From Oscillospiraceae bacterium (GTDB lineage: Bacteria > Bacillota > Clostridia > Oscillospirales > Ruminococcaceae), in assembly GCA_017461245.1 (NCBI GenBank), contig JAFTYW010000028.1, forward strand, positions 1 through 47,480: a DNA stretch of 47,480 bases, in the 5' to 3' direction. Positions within the stretch are counted from its first letter, which is position 1; each line of letters starts with the position of its first letter. The position numbers and the translations under genes are program-made. Under the pieces are notes generated by a model. The model did not search any database. It was not told the origin of the DNA and worked only from the letters and a program-made list of their open reading frames with translations. Of the stretch, positions 1-7,931 are shown piece after piece.

Positions 1-1287
1 GTATACTTCAGCTTTATCAAACTCAATAAAGGTTTCGCCGTCAAACTCTCTTAAGTACAGAGCAGAATTGTTCTGTCCCGCATTGTGTTTGGTTTCATCA
101 TTGTATTTCTTACAAAGAGTACCAACGCTTGAAGGCCATCCAAGCTCGGTCACACCAGCGGGAGATTGACCTGCACTATACGCAATATACGGATTCTTTG
201 TAATGTCATCATAGACATTCATGAGATAATATGCGCCGTCGCCCTTACGGGTTCCGTAAGGAGTGGTCCAAATGCTCTTAGAAACAATCTTATCAGATGT
301 TGCATATTTAGCATATACGGTATACTCTGTTTCTTTCTTGAGGTTTGCAGTAGTTGCATTAAACTCAACAGCATTAAGCCAAGCAGAAGCCTCAGCTTTA
401 TCGTCAAGAGAGTAAACAATGCTTGTATCGTCGCTAACTACAGTGACGGAAGCATCACTCGAGGTCAGATCAAAAGCGGGGAAGCCGTGAGCTTTATTGA
501 AAGCCGCAAAGTCCTTAACGATCTTCATGTCGCCCTGATAGAAGGTCTTGCCGTTTGTGTTAGAGAGATATCTAAAGCCAACAGATTTAACATCGGCCAT
601 AGCGATAGAACCATAGAACTGTGACTTGGGAACTACAATCCAGCCATCAAAGTTTGCAGGAAGTGAATAACTTGTGCCGGATGCGGTTATTTTTGTGGTG
701 GAACTATCTGTGTAGTTGATTAAAACTATGTTCTGCCAATTACACTTTTTGGAATTAGCATTGTCTACTCCAACATGGATATAGGCAGGAGTTACTGTAT
801 CGCCAACGATCTTCTGGCGAATTGCAATATAGTTGTAATCAGCAGCATCTGAATAAAGTGCGCTTATAGGCTGAGCACCGTAAAGCTGGCCTGCATACTT
901 TCCGCCTTCAACGGTATTTTCCGCAGTAGCGTCATAGTTAACATTAAGCTCATAGGTTGCAGGAAGATATGTAGGCTGACACTCTTTCTCTTCAGTAACC
1001 TCGACCTTAAACATATTTTCGCCGTTAACATCTACGCTGCTTTGGCTATGGAATGCAGTGGTAGCGCCTTCGGTTGTAGACCATCTGGTAAGACCCCAAT
1101 AATAGCCTGCTCCCTCAGGTTTATCCCAACCGGCGTTGTTATAGAAAATATAACTATCCTTGGGAACGGTCAAGATGTTTTTTGCAGTATCGTCAACTGT
1201 GTCGCCGGCGCTTGCTGTAAGTGTAAAAGGAACAACACTTAAGAGCATTGCAACACAGAGAACAACTGCTAAAATTCTCTTTTTCAT
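1..1287 (-). CDS. Secreted modular surface protein, tandem copy 1 (3' part outside window)
   Basis: The frame stays open to the left edge, so 429 N-terminal codons are present and the C-terminus is missing. The start ATG at 1287 is preceded by AGGAG. A signal peptide (MKKR, then a hydrophobic stretch ending TASA) is followed by a beta-sandwich-like domain of about 220 residues containing FDGWIVVP and FYQGDMKIVKD. An FN3-like segment comes next, then the start of a second sandwich domain. It is nearly identical to the N-terminal part of the neighbouring gene at 2069-5338, at a constant offset of about 4051 bp, so the pair arose by tandem duplication. The duplicated part includes the promoter and leader. 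Divergence is concentrated in scattered substitutions. By analogy with copy 2 it is probably cell-wall anchored, but the anchor is not visible. The ligand is unknown; the sandwich folds suggest carbohydrate binding, which is inference. Confidence 0.85.
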   Translation of the reverse strand, partial: MKKRILAVVLCVAMLLSVVPFTLTASAGDTVDDTAKNILTVPKDSYIFYNNAGWDKPEGAGYYWGLTRWSTTEGATTAFHSQSSVDVNGENMFKVEVTEEKECQPTYLPATYELNVNYDATAENTVEGGKYAGQLYGAQPISALYSDAADYNYIAIRQKIVGDTVTPAYIHVGVDNANSKKCNWQNIVLINYTDSSTTKITASGTSYSLPANFDGWIVVPKSQFYGSIAMADVKSVGFRYLSNTNGKTFYQGDMKIVKDFAAFNKAHGFPAFDLTSSDASVTVVSDDTSIVYSLDDKAEASAWLNAVEFNATTANLKKETEYTVYAKYATSDKIVSKSIWTTPYGTRKGDGAYYLMNVYDDITKNPYIAYSAGQSPAGVTELGWPSSVGTLCKKYNDETKHNAGQNNSALYLREFDGETFIEFDKAEVY

Positions 1288-1340
1288 AATTTTTCTCCTC
1301 TTTGAAAGTATTCGTGTAGGGACACTACCCCGATAATAAA

Positions 1341-1369
1341 ATTATATAGCTTTTTAAGCAAATTGTAAA
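1341..1369 (-). promoter_or_regulatory. Sigma-A-type promoter of surface protein copy 1
   Basis: Read on the minus strand, a -35 TTTACA (1364-1369) and a -10 TATAAT (1341-1346) are separated by exactly 17 nt. The same boxes and spacing occur upstream of copy 2 although the spacer sequence differs, which supports function. Confidence 0.7.
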
Positions 1370-1460
1370 CGAACAAAATAGACAATAATTTCCCGTAATG
1401 TTTAGTTGCTTTGCACAAAACGCCCACATAAACGCACGATTTATAGCCAAAAAGTTTGAG

Positions 1461-1558
1461 CGGCACGACACACAGGTCGTGCCCTACGAAATAAAATTTA
1501 TGTGCATTGTTTTTGCATTTTGGTTGTATAGCGGGCGCTTCGTGAAGCGCCCCTACAA
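1461..1558. repeat. Two GTAG-hairpin (REP-like) repeats, a and b
   Basis: Hairpin a (1461-1488) has stem GCACGAC/GTCGTGC, followed by CCTAC. Hairpin b (1533-1558) has stem GGGCGCTTC/GAAGCGCCC, followed by CTACAA. On the minus strand both read GTAG followed by a hairpin. Copies with the same stems lie at 5540-5567 and 5641-5666 upstream of copy 2. This spacer carries no credible gene. Confidence 0.75.
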
Positions 1559-1581
1559 TTTTACCCGATGTTCAATGAGAT

Positions 1582-1769
1582 TTGTAGGGGCGCGTTGCCG
1601 ACGCGCTCGCAGAGCTAGATGAAGCGAGGCATAAGCGGGTGCCGCGGTCGAAAATTTGAGCAACAAGCGAAAAATTTTCGGGCACCGCAAACGGACGGGC
1701 CTCTGTGCCGTTCCGCAAGGTTTGTGTGTTTTTTCGGGAGGAGGGGAATGGGACACCCCTCCCCTACAA
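1582..1769. repeat. Composite REP-like element c with long central module
   Basis: The element opens TTGTAGGGG and closes CCCCTACAA, so GTAG faces inward at both ends. The left hairpin is GCGCGT/ACGCGC with loop TGCCG. The right hairpin is GGAGGGG/CCCCTCC. Between them is a module of about 100 bp containing GATGAAGCGAGGCA and TTTTCGGGCACCGCAAACGG. The same module recurs in the elements at 34828-35053 and 37805-37993. Small reading frames across it are not coding. Confidence 0.8.
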
Positions 1770-1787
1770 TTTATGTCGGTGTTTTAT

Positions 1788-1912
1788 TTGTAGGGGCGGG
1801 TTTCCATGCCCGCCCGTTTTATTTTGCGGCGTGTTGTTTTACACTGCGGGCGAACAGTGTTCGCCCGCCACACGAACAACAAAAAACGGGCGACTAATGG
1901 TCGCCCCTACAA
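1788..1912. repeat. Composite REP-like element d
   Basis: It is bounded by TTGTAGGGG and CCCCTACAA. The left hairpin is GGGCGGG/CCCGCCC with loop TTTCCATG and the right hairpin is GGGCGAC/GTCGCCC (read from the GTAG side). A third, internal hairpin GGGCGAA/TTCGCCC lies near 1849-1867. All three stems differ yet pair completely. Confidence 0.78.
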
Positions 1913-1960
1913 GATTAAGCCAACGTAAATGTTTACGATGGCATTTTCAATTTTCAATCT

Positions 1961-1992
1961 AAAAAGAGCAGGCGCTGGGCCTGCTCCTTTTT
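1961..1992. terminator. Rho-independent terminator-like hairpin
   Basis: GAGCAGGC (1966-1973) pairs with GCCTGCTC (1979-1986). The hairpin is flanked by AAAAA and TTTTT and so could act on either strand. It lies beyond the terminator of the gene ending at 2069. Confidence 0.6.
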
Positions 1993-2012
1993 CTCTCCCT
2001 CAGTCATTTTTT

Positions 2013-2052
2013 GCAAAAATAACAGCCCCCTCATCAGAGGGGGCCGTTTTTA
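2013..2052 (-). terminator. Terminator of surface protein copy 2
   Basis: GCCCCCTC (2025-2032) pairs with GAGGGGGC (2037-2044) around loop ATCA. On the minus strand the stem is followed by a T-rich tract, just after the stop codon at 2069. Confidence 0.8.
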
Positions 2053-2068
2053 TAAGCTTTTACTAAAC

Positions 2069-5000
2069 TTATTTGTTTAATGCTCTTTTCTTTGCAAGAA
2101 CAACTACTGCGCCTGCCATAAGAGCCATAACAACTGCAAGGAGGATAGAAGCGCTGTCGCCGGTCTCGGGAGCGAGATTGCCGTCATCCTCAGAACCTGC
2201 ACCTGCGTTGTCACCGTCGGTGTTGCTTCCACCTGTGGTGGCGTCACCCTCAGTCTTATCGTCATCGGGTGTTGTTGCGTCGCCGCCGGTGGTGGTGTCG
2301 CCGCCGGTGGTGGTGTCGCCCTCGGTCTTGTCGTCATCGGGAGTTGTTGCGTCACCGCCTGTGGTAGCGTCGCCTTCGGTCTTATCGTCCTCGGTCTTGT
2401 CGCCCTCAGTCTTGTCGTCATCGGGTGTTGTTGCGTCACCGGTTGTGGTGTCACCCTCGGTCTTATCGTCGCTGTCGGGTGTTGTTGCGGTTCCCTTTGC
2501 GGGAATATCTTTACCAGCCTCGATAACGGTGTTGCAATCCTTACATACCTTATCTCCGGTGTAACCCTTTTCGGTTTCAGTTGCGTCCTTCTTGTTCTGG
2601 ATCTCGGTGTTTGTGCCGTGTGCATCCTTATCTACTTCGCCGTAAGGCTGCTTACAAAGTTCGCAAACTGCCTTGTCCTTACAGGTAGCTTTACCGCCCT
2701 TATGTGTAAGAGCATCTGTTGCAGTACCCTTTGCGATCTCGGTGTTACAGTCAAGACACCATGTATCGCCGGTGTGACCGGGCTTGCCGCACTCAGCTGC
2801 TACAACGCCCTTAAGCTCGGTGTTTGTGCCATGTGCGTCCTTATCTACTTCGCCGTAGGGCTGACTACAGAGTTCGCAAACTGCCTTGTCCTTACAGGTA
2901 GCTTTGCCGCCCTTATGGTTAAGAGCGTCTGTTGCAGTACCCTTTGAGATCTCGGTGTTACAGTCTAAGCACCAGGTATCGCCGGTGTGACCGGGCTTGC
3001 CGCACTCAGCTGCTACAACGCCCTTAAGCTCGGTGTTTGTGCCGTGTGCAGTAGCATCTACTTCGCCATAAGCTGTCTGACAGGTTGTGCAAACCTTTTT
3101 GTCCTTACAAGTTGCTGTACCGCCCGTGTGAGCATCCTTATCAAACTCTGTGCCGCAGGTGCAGGTGTGCCAGTGGTTTGTACCATCGGTCTCCCACTTG
3201 CCGTCTACGTCAACGTGTGCGCCTGTTGCGGGATCAAGCTGACCGTCAGCGATCTGGGTGTTACAGTCAAGACACCAGGTGTTTCCGGTAAATCCGTCGT
3301 TCTTACAATCGGGAATTGTCTTATCTCTAATCTCAGTGTTTGTGCCGTGCTTTGTAGGATCAACATCGCCGTAGGGCTGTTTACATACAGAACATGTAGC
3401 CTTATCCTTACAGGTTGCTGCAGTTGCCTCTACGTGACCTGCTGCGCCGCAAACGTGAACGCTCTTGAAGAGGTCCTCATCCTCGAAGACAACAACATCG
3501 CCGAGATAGAGGATCTTGTCGTCCCAACCATCTAAATTAAAGCTATCGCCGCCGGAGCCACTGTCGTGACAAGGAGAAGCGGCATTTTTTCCATTATGCA
3601 TATAGGGCTGAATGGCAAGTCTGCCATCGGAGCTACCATCGGTAATGTTAGCCTTGGTGTAAACATCAAGGGGAACAACGATCCAACCATCAAAGGATCC
3701 TGTAAAGATATAGCTCTTGGAGTTCCACTTTTTCCAGCTGTCAGGAGTGTTGATAGCGCCTGTTGCCTTATCAATGGTATAAGCGGTCTTAATAGTTGTT
3801 GTGGTTTGTCTTCCGTTCATATACAGATAGAAACCACTTGTCTTGTTGTTCGGATCATCAATCTTAATTCTGAATGCCATATATTTAAGATTGGTTTTAT
3901 CAATAGAGCTGTGAAGTCCTGCGGTAGCAGCACCATAAGTAATAGCATCAGCTAAAACGCCCTGGTTTACACAAGTAACAACAGGATTTCCTGCGATAGA
4001 ATCTTTTACTCCATCACCATCAGCATCTGTGCTGCCTACTGCTCCTTCAGGATATACTTCAGCTTTATCAAACTCAATAAAGGTTTCGCCGTCAAACTCT
4101 CTTAAGTACAGAGCAGAATTGTTCTGTCCCGGATTGTGTTTGGTTTCATCATTGTACTTCTTACAAAGAATACCAACGCCTGAGGGCCATCCGAGCTCTG
4201 ATATTCCCGCAGGAGATTGGCTCTTGCTGTATGCGATATACGGATTCTTTGTAATGTCGTCATAGACATTTAAGAGATAGTATGCACCGTCGCCCTTACG
4301 GGTTCCGTAAGGAGTAGTCCAAATGCTCTTAGAAACAATCTTATCAGATGTTGCATATTTAGCATATACGGTGTACTCTGTTTCTTTCTTGAGGCTTGTG
4401 AGGGTCGCATTGAATGCGTCTTTAGCGAGCCACTGCTCATTGGCTGCTTTATCATCAAGAGAGTAAACAACATCAGCATCGTCGCTTACTACAGTGACAG
4501 AAACATCACCCGCGGTCAATTCAAAAGCGGGGAAACCGTGAACTTTATTGAAAGCTGCAAGATCCTTAACGATCTTCATATCGCCCTGATAGAAGGTCTT
4601 GCCGTTTGTGTTAGCAAGGTATCTGAAGCCAACAACTTTAACATCGGCCATAGCGATAGAGCTATAGAACTGCGACTCGGGAACGATGATCCAGCCATCA
4701 AAGTTTGCAGGAAGAGAATAGGTTGTGCCGGATACAGCTATTTTTGTGGTGGAACTATCTGTGTAGTTGATTAAAACTATGTTCTGCCAATCGCATTTTG
4801 CGCCATTAGCACTTGATGTACCAACATGGATATAGGCAGGAGTCACTGTATCGCCAACGATCTTCTGGCGAATTGCAATATAGTTGTAATCAGCAGCATC
4901 TGAATAAAGTGCGCTTATAGGCTGAGCGTCGTAAAGCTGACCTGCATAGGTTCCGCCTTCAACGGTATTTTCCGCTTTAGCGTTAAAGTTAACATTAAGC

Positions 5001-5338
5001 TCATAGGTTGCAGGAAGATATGTAGGCTGACACTCTTGTTCTGCAGTAACCTCGGTCTTAAACATATTTTCGCCGTTAACATCTACGCTGCTTTGAAAAT
5101 GGAACGGAGCGGTAGACGCTTCGGTTGTAGTCCATCTGGTAAGACCCCAATAATAGCCTGCTCCTTCAGGTTTATCCCAACCGGCATTGTTATAGGCAAT
5201 ATAACTATCCTTGGGAACGGTCAAGATGTTCTTTGCAGTATCGTCAACTGTGTCGCCGGCGCTTGCTGTAAGTGTAAAAGGAACAACACTTAAGAGCATT
5301 GCAACACAGAGAACAACTGCTAAAATTCTCTTTTTCAT
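2069..5338 (-). CDS. Secreted modular surface protein, copy 2, PETGD wall-anchor signal
   Basis: The protein has 1089 residues. The start is ATG 5338 with AGGAG upstream; an upstream in-frame ATG at 5482 is rejected because a signal peptide begins at 5338. Order: signal peptide (1-25); two beta-sandwich domains (about 45-270 and 370-620), each ending in FDGWI(I/V)VP and (Y/L)xGDxxxxxD-like strands; an FN3-like domain between them (about 275-345); four cysteine modules of about 70 residues (629-944) with the pattern ATCKDKxxCxxC...HGTNTE...WCLDCNT. An acidic Thr/Asp/Gly linker of TPDDDKTEGD units (951-1043) follows. It ends NLAPETGD, a hydrophobic helix and KKR, the layout of a sortase-type sorting signal with PETGD replacing LPXTG. 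It is probably displayed on the wall. The ligand is unknown. The N-terminal 430 residues duplicate the gene to its left. Confidence 0.9.
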   Translation of the reverse strand: MKKRILAVVLCVAMLLSVVPFTLTASAGDTVDDTAKNILTVPKDSYIAYNNAGWDKPEGAGYYWGLTRWTTTEASTAPFHFQSSVDVNGENMFKTEVTAEQECQPTYLPATYELNVNFNAKAENTVEGGTYAGQLYDAQPISALYSDAADYNYIAIRQKIVGDTVTPAYIHVGTSSANGAKCDWQNIVLINYTDSSTTKIAVSGTTYSLPANFDGWIIVPESQFYSSIAMADVKVVGFRYLANTNGKTFYQGDMKIVKDLAAFNKVHGFPAFELTAGDVSVTVVSDDADVVYSLDDKAANEQWLAKDAFNATLTSLKKETEYTVYAKYATSDKIVSKSIWTTPYGTRKGDGAYYLLNVYDDITKNPYIAYSKSQSPAGISELGWPSGVGILCKKYNDETKHNPGQNNSALYLREFDGETFIEFDKAEVYPEGAVGSTDADGDGVKDSIAGNPVVTCVNQGVLADAITYGAATAGLHSSIDKTNLKYMAFRIKIDDPNNKTSGFYLYMNGRQTTTTIKTAYTIDKATGAINTPDSWKKWNSKSYIFTGSFDGWIVVPLDVYTKANITDGSSDGRLAIQPYMHNGKNAASPCHDSGSGGDSFNLDGWDDKILYLGDVVVFEDEDLFKSVHVCGAAGHVEATAATCKDKATCSVCKQPYGDVDPTKHGTNTEIRDKTIPDCKNDGFTGNTWCLDCNTQIADGQLDPATGAHVDVDGKWETDGTNHWHTCTCGTEFDKDAHTGGTATCKDKKVCTTCQTAYGEVDATAHGTNTELKGVVAAECGKPGHTGDTWCLDCNTEISKGTATDALNHKGGKATCKDKAVCELCSQPYGEVDKDAHGTNTELKGVVAAECGKPGHTGDTWCLDCNTEIAKGTATDALTHKGGKATCKDKAVCELCKQPYGEVDKDAHGTNTEIQNKKDATETEKGYTGDKVCKDCNTVIEAGKDIPAKGTATTPDSDDKTEGDTTTGDATTPDDDKTEGDKTEDDKTEGDATTGGDATTPDDDKTEGDTTTGGDTTTGGDATTPDDDKTEGDATTGGSNTDGDNAGAGSEDDGNLAPETGDSASILLAVVMALMAGAVVVLAKKRALNK
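2220..2485. repeat. Low-complexity coding repeat (Thr/Asp/Glu/Gly linker)
   Basis: Degenerate repeats encode alternating DDKTEGD and TTGGDATTP units of the wall-spanning linker in copy 2. It is a plausible site of length variation. It is not a CRISPR array because units abut without spacers. Confidence 0.7.
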
Positions 5339-5393
5339 AGTTTTTCTCCTTTTTGAAAAATTTTCGTACAGGGGGCATTTCCCCGATAATAAA

Positions 5394-5422
5394 ATTATAA
5401 AACTTTTTGGCCTAATTGTAAA
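5394..5422 (-). promoter_or_regulatory. Sigma-A-type promoter of surface protein copy 2
   Basis: On the minus strand, TTTACA (5417-5422), a 17-nt spacer and TATAAT (5394-5399). Boxes are identical to those of copy 1. In both leaders the -10 is followed by a G-run and C-run (GGGG...CCCC near 5371-5385) that could form a small hairpin ahead of the SD. Confidence 0.7.
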
Positions 5423-5505
5423 CGAACAAAATAGACAATAATTTTCCGTAATGTTTAGTTGCTTTGCACAAAACGCCCACATAAACGCACGATTTATAGC
5501 GAAAA

Positions 5506-5567
5506 TGTAGGGAACGGCCTATGTGCCGTTCCGTTTTTCGGCACGACACACAGGTCGTGCACTACGG
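5506..5567. repeat. REP-like element e (two inverted GTAG hairpins)
   Basis: The left half is GTAG (5507-5510) then stem GGAACGGC/GCCGTTCC with loop CTATGT. The right half, read from the other strand, is GTAG then stem GCACGAC/GTCGTGC with loop CTGTGT. The two halves face each other, like the paired REP units (BIMEs) of enterobacteria. Confidence 0.78.
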
Positions 5568-5590
5568 AATAAAATTTATGCGCATTGTTT

Positions 5591-5666
5591 TTGTAGGGGC
5601 GATTCACGAATCGCCCGTTTTTGCATTTTGGTTATATAGCGGGCGCTTCGTGAAGCGCCCCTACAA
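5591..5666. repeat. REP-like hairpins f and g
   Basis: Hairpin f (5591-5616) is TTGTAG then GGGCGATTC/GAATCGCCC. Hairpin g (5641-5666) is GGGCGCTTC/GAAGCGCCC then CTACAA, so the two are inverted. Stem f differs from stem g by a C/A change on one arm matched by a G/T change on the other, a compensated substitution. Confidence 0.78.
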
Positions 5667-5731
5667 TTTTAAAACCAACGTTCGATAGAATTTGTGCGTG
5701 CCATAATTTTCCATTTTCAATTTTCAACTAA

Positions 5732-5760
5732 AAAAAGGACGCCTCATCGGCGTCCTTTTT
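5732..5760. terminator. Terminator after glyQS
   Basis: GGACGCC (5737-5743) pairs with GGCGTCC (5749-5755), flanked by A and T tracts. It lies directly beyond the glyQS stop and ends the minus-strand operon. Confidence 0.8.
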
Positions 5761-5763
5761 TAC

Positions 5764-7161
5764 TTAAAACTCTATCGTTTTTTCGATATATGCGGCGACA
5801 TCTTCGATCTTGACTCTTGTCTGCTGCATTGTATCTCTATCGCGGACCGTTACGCAGTTGTCCTCTAAGCTATCAAAGTCAAAGGTGATGCAGAGAGGAG
5901 TTCCGATCTCGTCCTGTCTGCGATAGCGCTTGCCGATCGAGCCTGCCTCGTCAAAGTCGACCATAAATTTCTTAGAAAGCTCAGCCTGCAGCTTTGCGGC
6001 GGGCTCAGAAAGCTTCTTTGAAAGGGGCAGAACAGCCGCCTTAAAGGGAGCGAGAGCGGGATGCAGGTGCATAACAACGCGGGTGTCGTTCTTCTCGGCG
6101 TCAACAACTTCCTCATCATAAGCGTCGCAGAGGAATGCAAGCGTGATTCTGTCCGCGCCCAGAGAGGGCTCGATAACATAGGGAATATATTTCTCATTGG
6201 TCTCGGGATCAAAATAATCCATAGGCTGACCGCTGTGATTCTGATGCTGGGTGAGGTCATAATCGGTACGGTCGGCAACGCCCCAAAGCTCGCCCCAGCC
6301 AAACGGGAAGAGGAACTCAAAGTCAGTCGTTGCCTTGGAATAGAAGCAAAGCTCGTCGGGGTCGTGGTCACGAAGTCTGAGATTCTCCTCTTTAAGACCG
6401 AGATTTAACAGGAAGTCGCGGCAGTAGCCTCTCCAGTACTCAAACCACTCAAGGTCGGTGCCGGGCTTGCAGAAGAACTCAAGCTCCATCTGCTCAAACT
6501 CGCGGATACGGAAAATGAAGTTTCCGGGAGTGATCTCGTTTCTAAAAGACTTACCTATCTGAGCAACGCCGAACGGGACCTTTTTACGAGTTGTTCTCTG
6601 AATATTTTTAAAGTTTACGAAAATACCCTGTGCAGTCTCGGGGCGCAGATAGATGGTTGAGGAATTATCCTCGGTCACGCCCTGGAAGGTCTTAAACATA
6701 AGGTTAAACTTACGGATATCGGTAAAATCGTGAGAGTCGCAGTTGGGGCAGGCGATATTATTTTCCTTTATGTAGTTTGCCATTTCCTCGTCGCTCCAGC
6801 CTGCAGGATTGATGTCGAGGTTGTTCTCAGCGGCATAATCTTCGATAAGCTTATCGGCACGGTGGCGAGTTTTACAAGCCTTACAATCCATAAGAGGATC
6901 GGAGAAACCGCCGAGGTGGCCCGAAGCTACCCAGGTCTCAGGATTCATAAGGATAGCGCTGTCAAGGCCTACGTTGTAGGGGCTTTCTTGAACGAACTTT
7001 TTCCACCAAGCGCGCTTTACGTTGTTTTTAAGCTCAACGCCTAAGGGGCCGAAGTCCCAAGAGTTTGCAAGTCCGCCGTAGATCTCACTACCGGGATATA
7101 CAAAGCCACGGCCTTTACAAAGAGCAACGATTTGTTCCATAGTCTTTTTTGAGTTTTCCAT
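5764..7161 (-). CDS. glyQS: Glycyl-tRNA synthetase, class II alpha2 type
   Basis: The protein has 465 residues, the usual length of the single-chain bacterial/eukaryote-type enzyme, and charges tRNA-Gly in the cytoplasm. N-terminal [18 protein letters not shown] and WDFGPLG are family hallmarks. [13 protein letters not shown] precedes a CKAC...CPNC metal-binding insertion. Class II motif 2 is seen as [19 protein letters not shown] and motif 3 as [15 protein letters not shown]-terminal anticodon-binding domain ([15 protein letters not shown] onward) is complete. The start is ATG 7161 with AGAGGT upstream. It lies 24 bp after rluB and is followed by a terminator, so it is the last gene of the operon. 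No T-box leader is visible in front of it. Confidence 0.97.
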   Translation of the reverse strand: MENSKKTMEQIVALCKGRGFVYPGSEIYGGLANSWDFGPLGVELKNNVKRAWWKKFVQESPYNVGLDSAILMNPETWVASGHLGGFSDPLMDCKACKTRHRADKLIEDYAAENNLDINPAGWSDEEMANYIKENNIACPNCDSHDFTDIRKFNLMFKTFQGVTEDNSSTIYLRPETAQGIFVNFKNIQRTTRKKVPFGVAQIGKSFRNEITPGNFIFRIREFEQMELEFFCKPGTDLEWFEYWRGYCRDFLLNLGLKEENLRLRDHDPDELCFYSKATTDFEFLFPFGWGELWGVADRTDYDLTQHQNHSGQPMDYFDPETNEKYIPYVIEPSLGADRITLAFLCDAYDEEVVDAEKNDTRVVMHLHPALAPFKAAVLPLSKKLSEPAAKLQAELSKKFMVDFDEAGSIGKRYRRQDEIGTPLCITFDFDSLEDNCVTVRDRDTMQQTRVKIEDVAAYIEKTIEF

Positions 7162-7185
7162 TTTTATGTACCTCTTTTAAATTGA

Positions 7186-7917
7186 TTACCTATTATTTGC
7201 CGCGGCTCTGCGAAGCGCCGCAATCTCAGCGCGTGTCAGTTCCCGCCACTCACCAGGTTGTAACATTCCTAATTTCAGCGGGCCGATGGCTGTTCGTTTA
7301 AGGCGCTTAACGTTAAGTGAAACCGCCTCGCACATTTTTCTTATCTGTCTGTTTCTGCCCTCACGGATAGTCATTTCCATAACCGTTCTTGTGGGCGAAG
7401 CAGTAACGACGTTTATAACTGCGGGAGCGGTCATTCTGCCGTCAATCACAACGCCCGAGGAGAGCCTTGAGAGCGCCTCGTCGGTAACGCCCGAGTCCAC
7501 CGTTACTCTATACCTTTTAGTAATGTGGAACTTGGGATGCATCATCATATTAGCAAAATCGCCGTCGTCCGTCAAGAGCAAAAGCCCCTCTGAAACCATA
7601 TCCAGCCTGCCTATCGGGTAAACTCTCGTTCCGACTTCAGAAACAAGCTCTGAAACGGTTTTTCTGCCGCGCTCGTCTGACATTGTTGTAACGTAGCCGC
7701 GGGGTTTATTTAAGGCGATATAATGCTTTTCTCTTTTTGACGAGTAGTTTATCGGCTGGTCGTCAACTGTAATTCGGCATTGGTGGGGGTCTACCTGCTG
7801 GCCGATGGTGGCTCTATGCCCGTCAATTTTAACTGCGCCTGCGCGGACAAGCTCCTCAGCCTTTCTTCGAGAGCAGACACCTGCCTCTGACAGAATCTTC
7901 TGTATTCTTTCCTTCAA
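7186..7917 (-). CDS. rluB: RluB-family 23S rRNA pseudouridine synthase
   Basis: A 243-residue RsuA/RluB-type enzyme isomerising uridine to pseudouridine in rRNA. An N-terminal S4 domain (about 1-60, RIQKILSEAGVCSRRKAEEL) binds RNA. The catalytic segment is YPIGRLDMVSEGLLLLTDDG, with the Asp of GRLD as expected nucleophile. The later TVREGRNRQIRKM-type loop is present as IREGRNRQIRKM. The start is a TTG at 7917: TCCTCC (GGAGGA on the minus strand) sits 7 nt upstream and no ATG precedes the S4 domain. It follows dacF by 14 bp, in the same order as in many Firmicutes. Confidence 0.93.
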   Translation of the reverse strand: MKERIQKILSEAGVCSRRKAEELVRAGAVKIDGHRATIGQQVDPHQCRITVDDQPINYSSKREKHYIALNKPRGYVTTMSDERGRKTVSELVSEVGTRVYPIGRLDMVSEGLLLLTDDGDFANMMMHPKFHITKRYRVTVDSGVTDEALSRLSSGVVIDGRMTAPAVINVVTASPTRTVMEMTIREGRNRQIRKMCEAVSLNVKRLKRTAIGPLKLGMLQPGEWRELTRAEIAALRRAAANNR

Positions 7918-7931
7918 TTTTGTGTCCTCCG

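Noticed and set aside
1553-1962. Small frames on both strands in the spacer between the tandem genes
   Set aside because: They lie wholly within REP-like elements c and d, and equivalent frames are broken in the other copies.
2073-3535. Long plus-strand frames opposite the surface protein gene
   Set aside because: They are antisense shadows of its low-complexity and cysteine repeats, with no SD and improbable composition.
7020-7190. Possible T-box or other riboswitch in front of glyQS
   Set aside because: Only 24 bp separate it from rluB, with no room for a T-box; the gene is internal to an operon.
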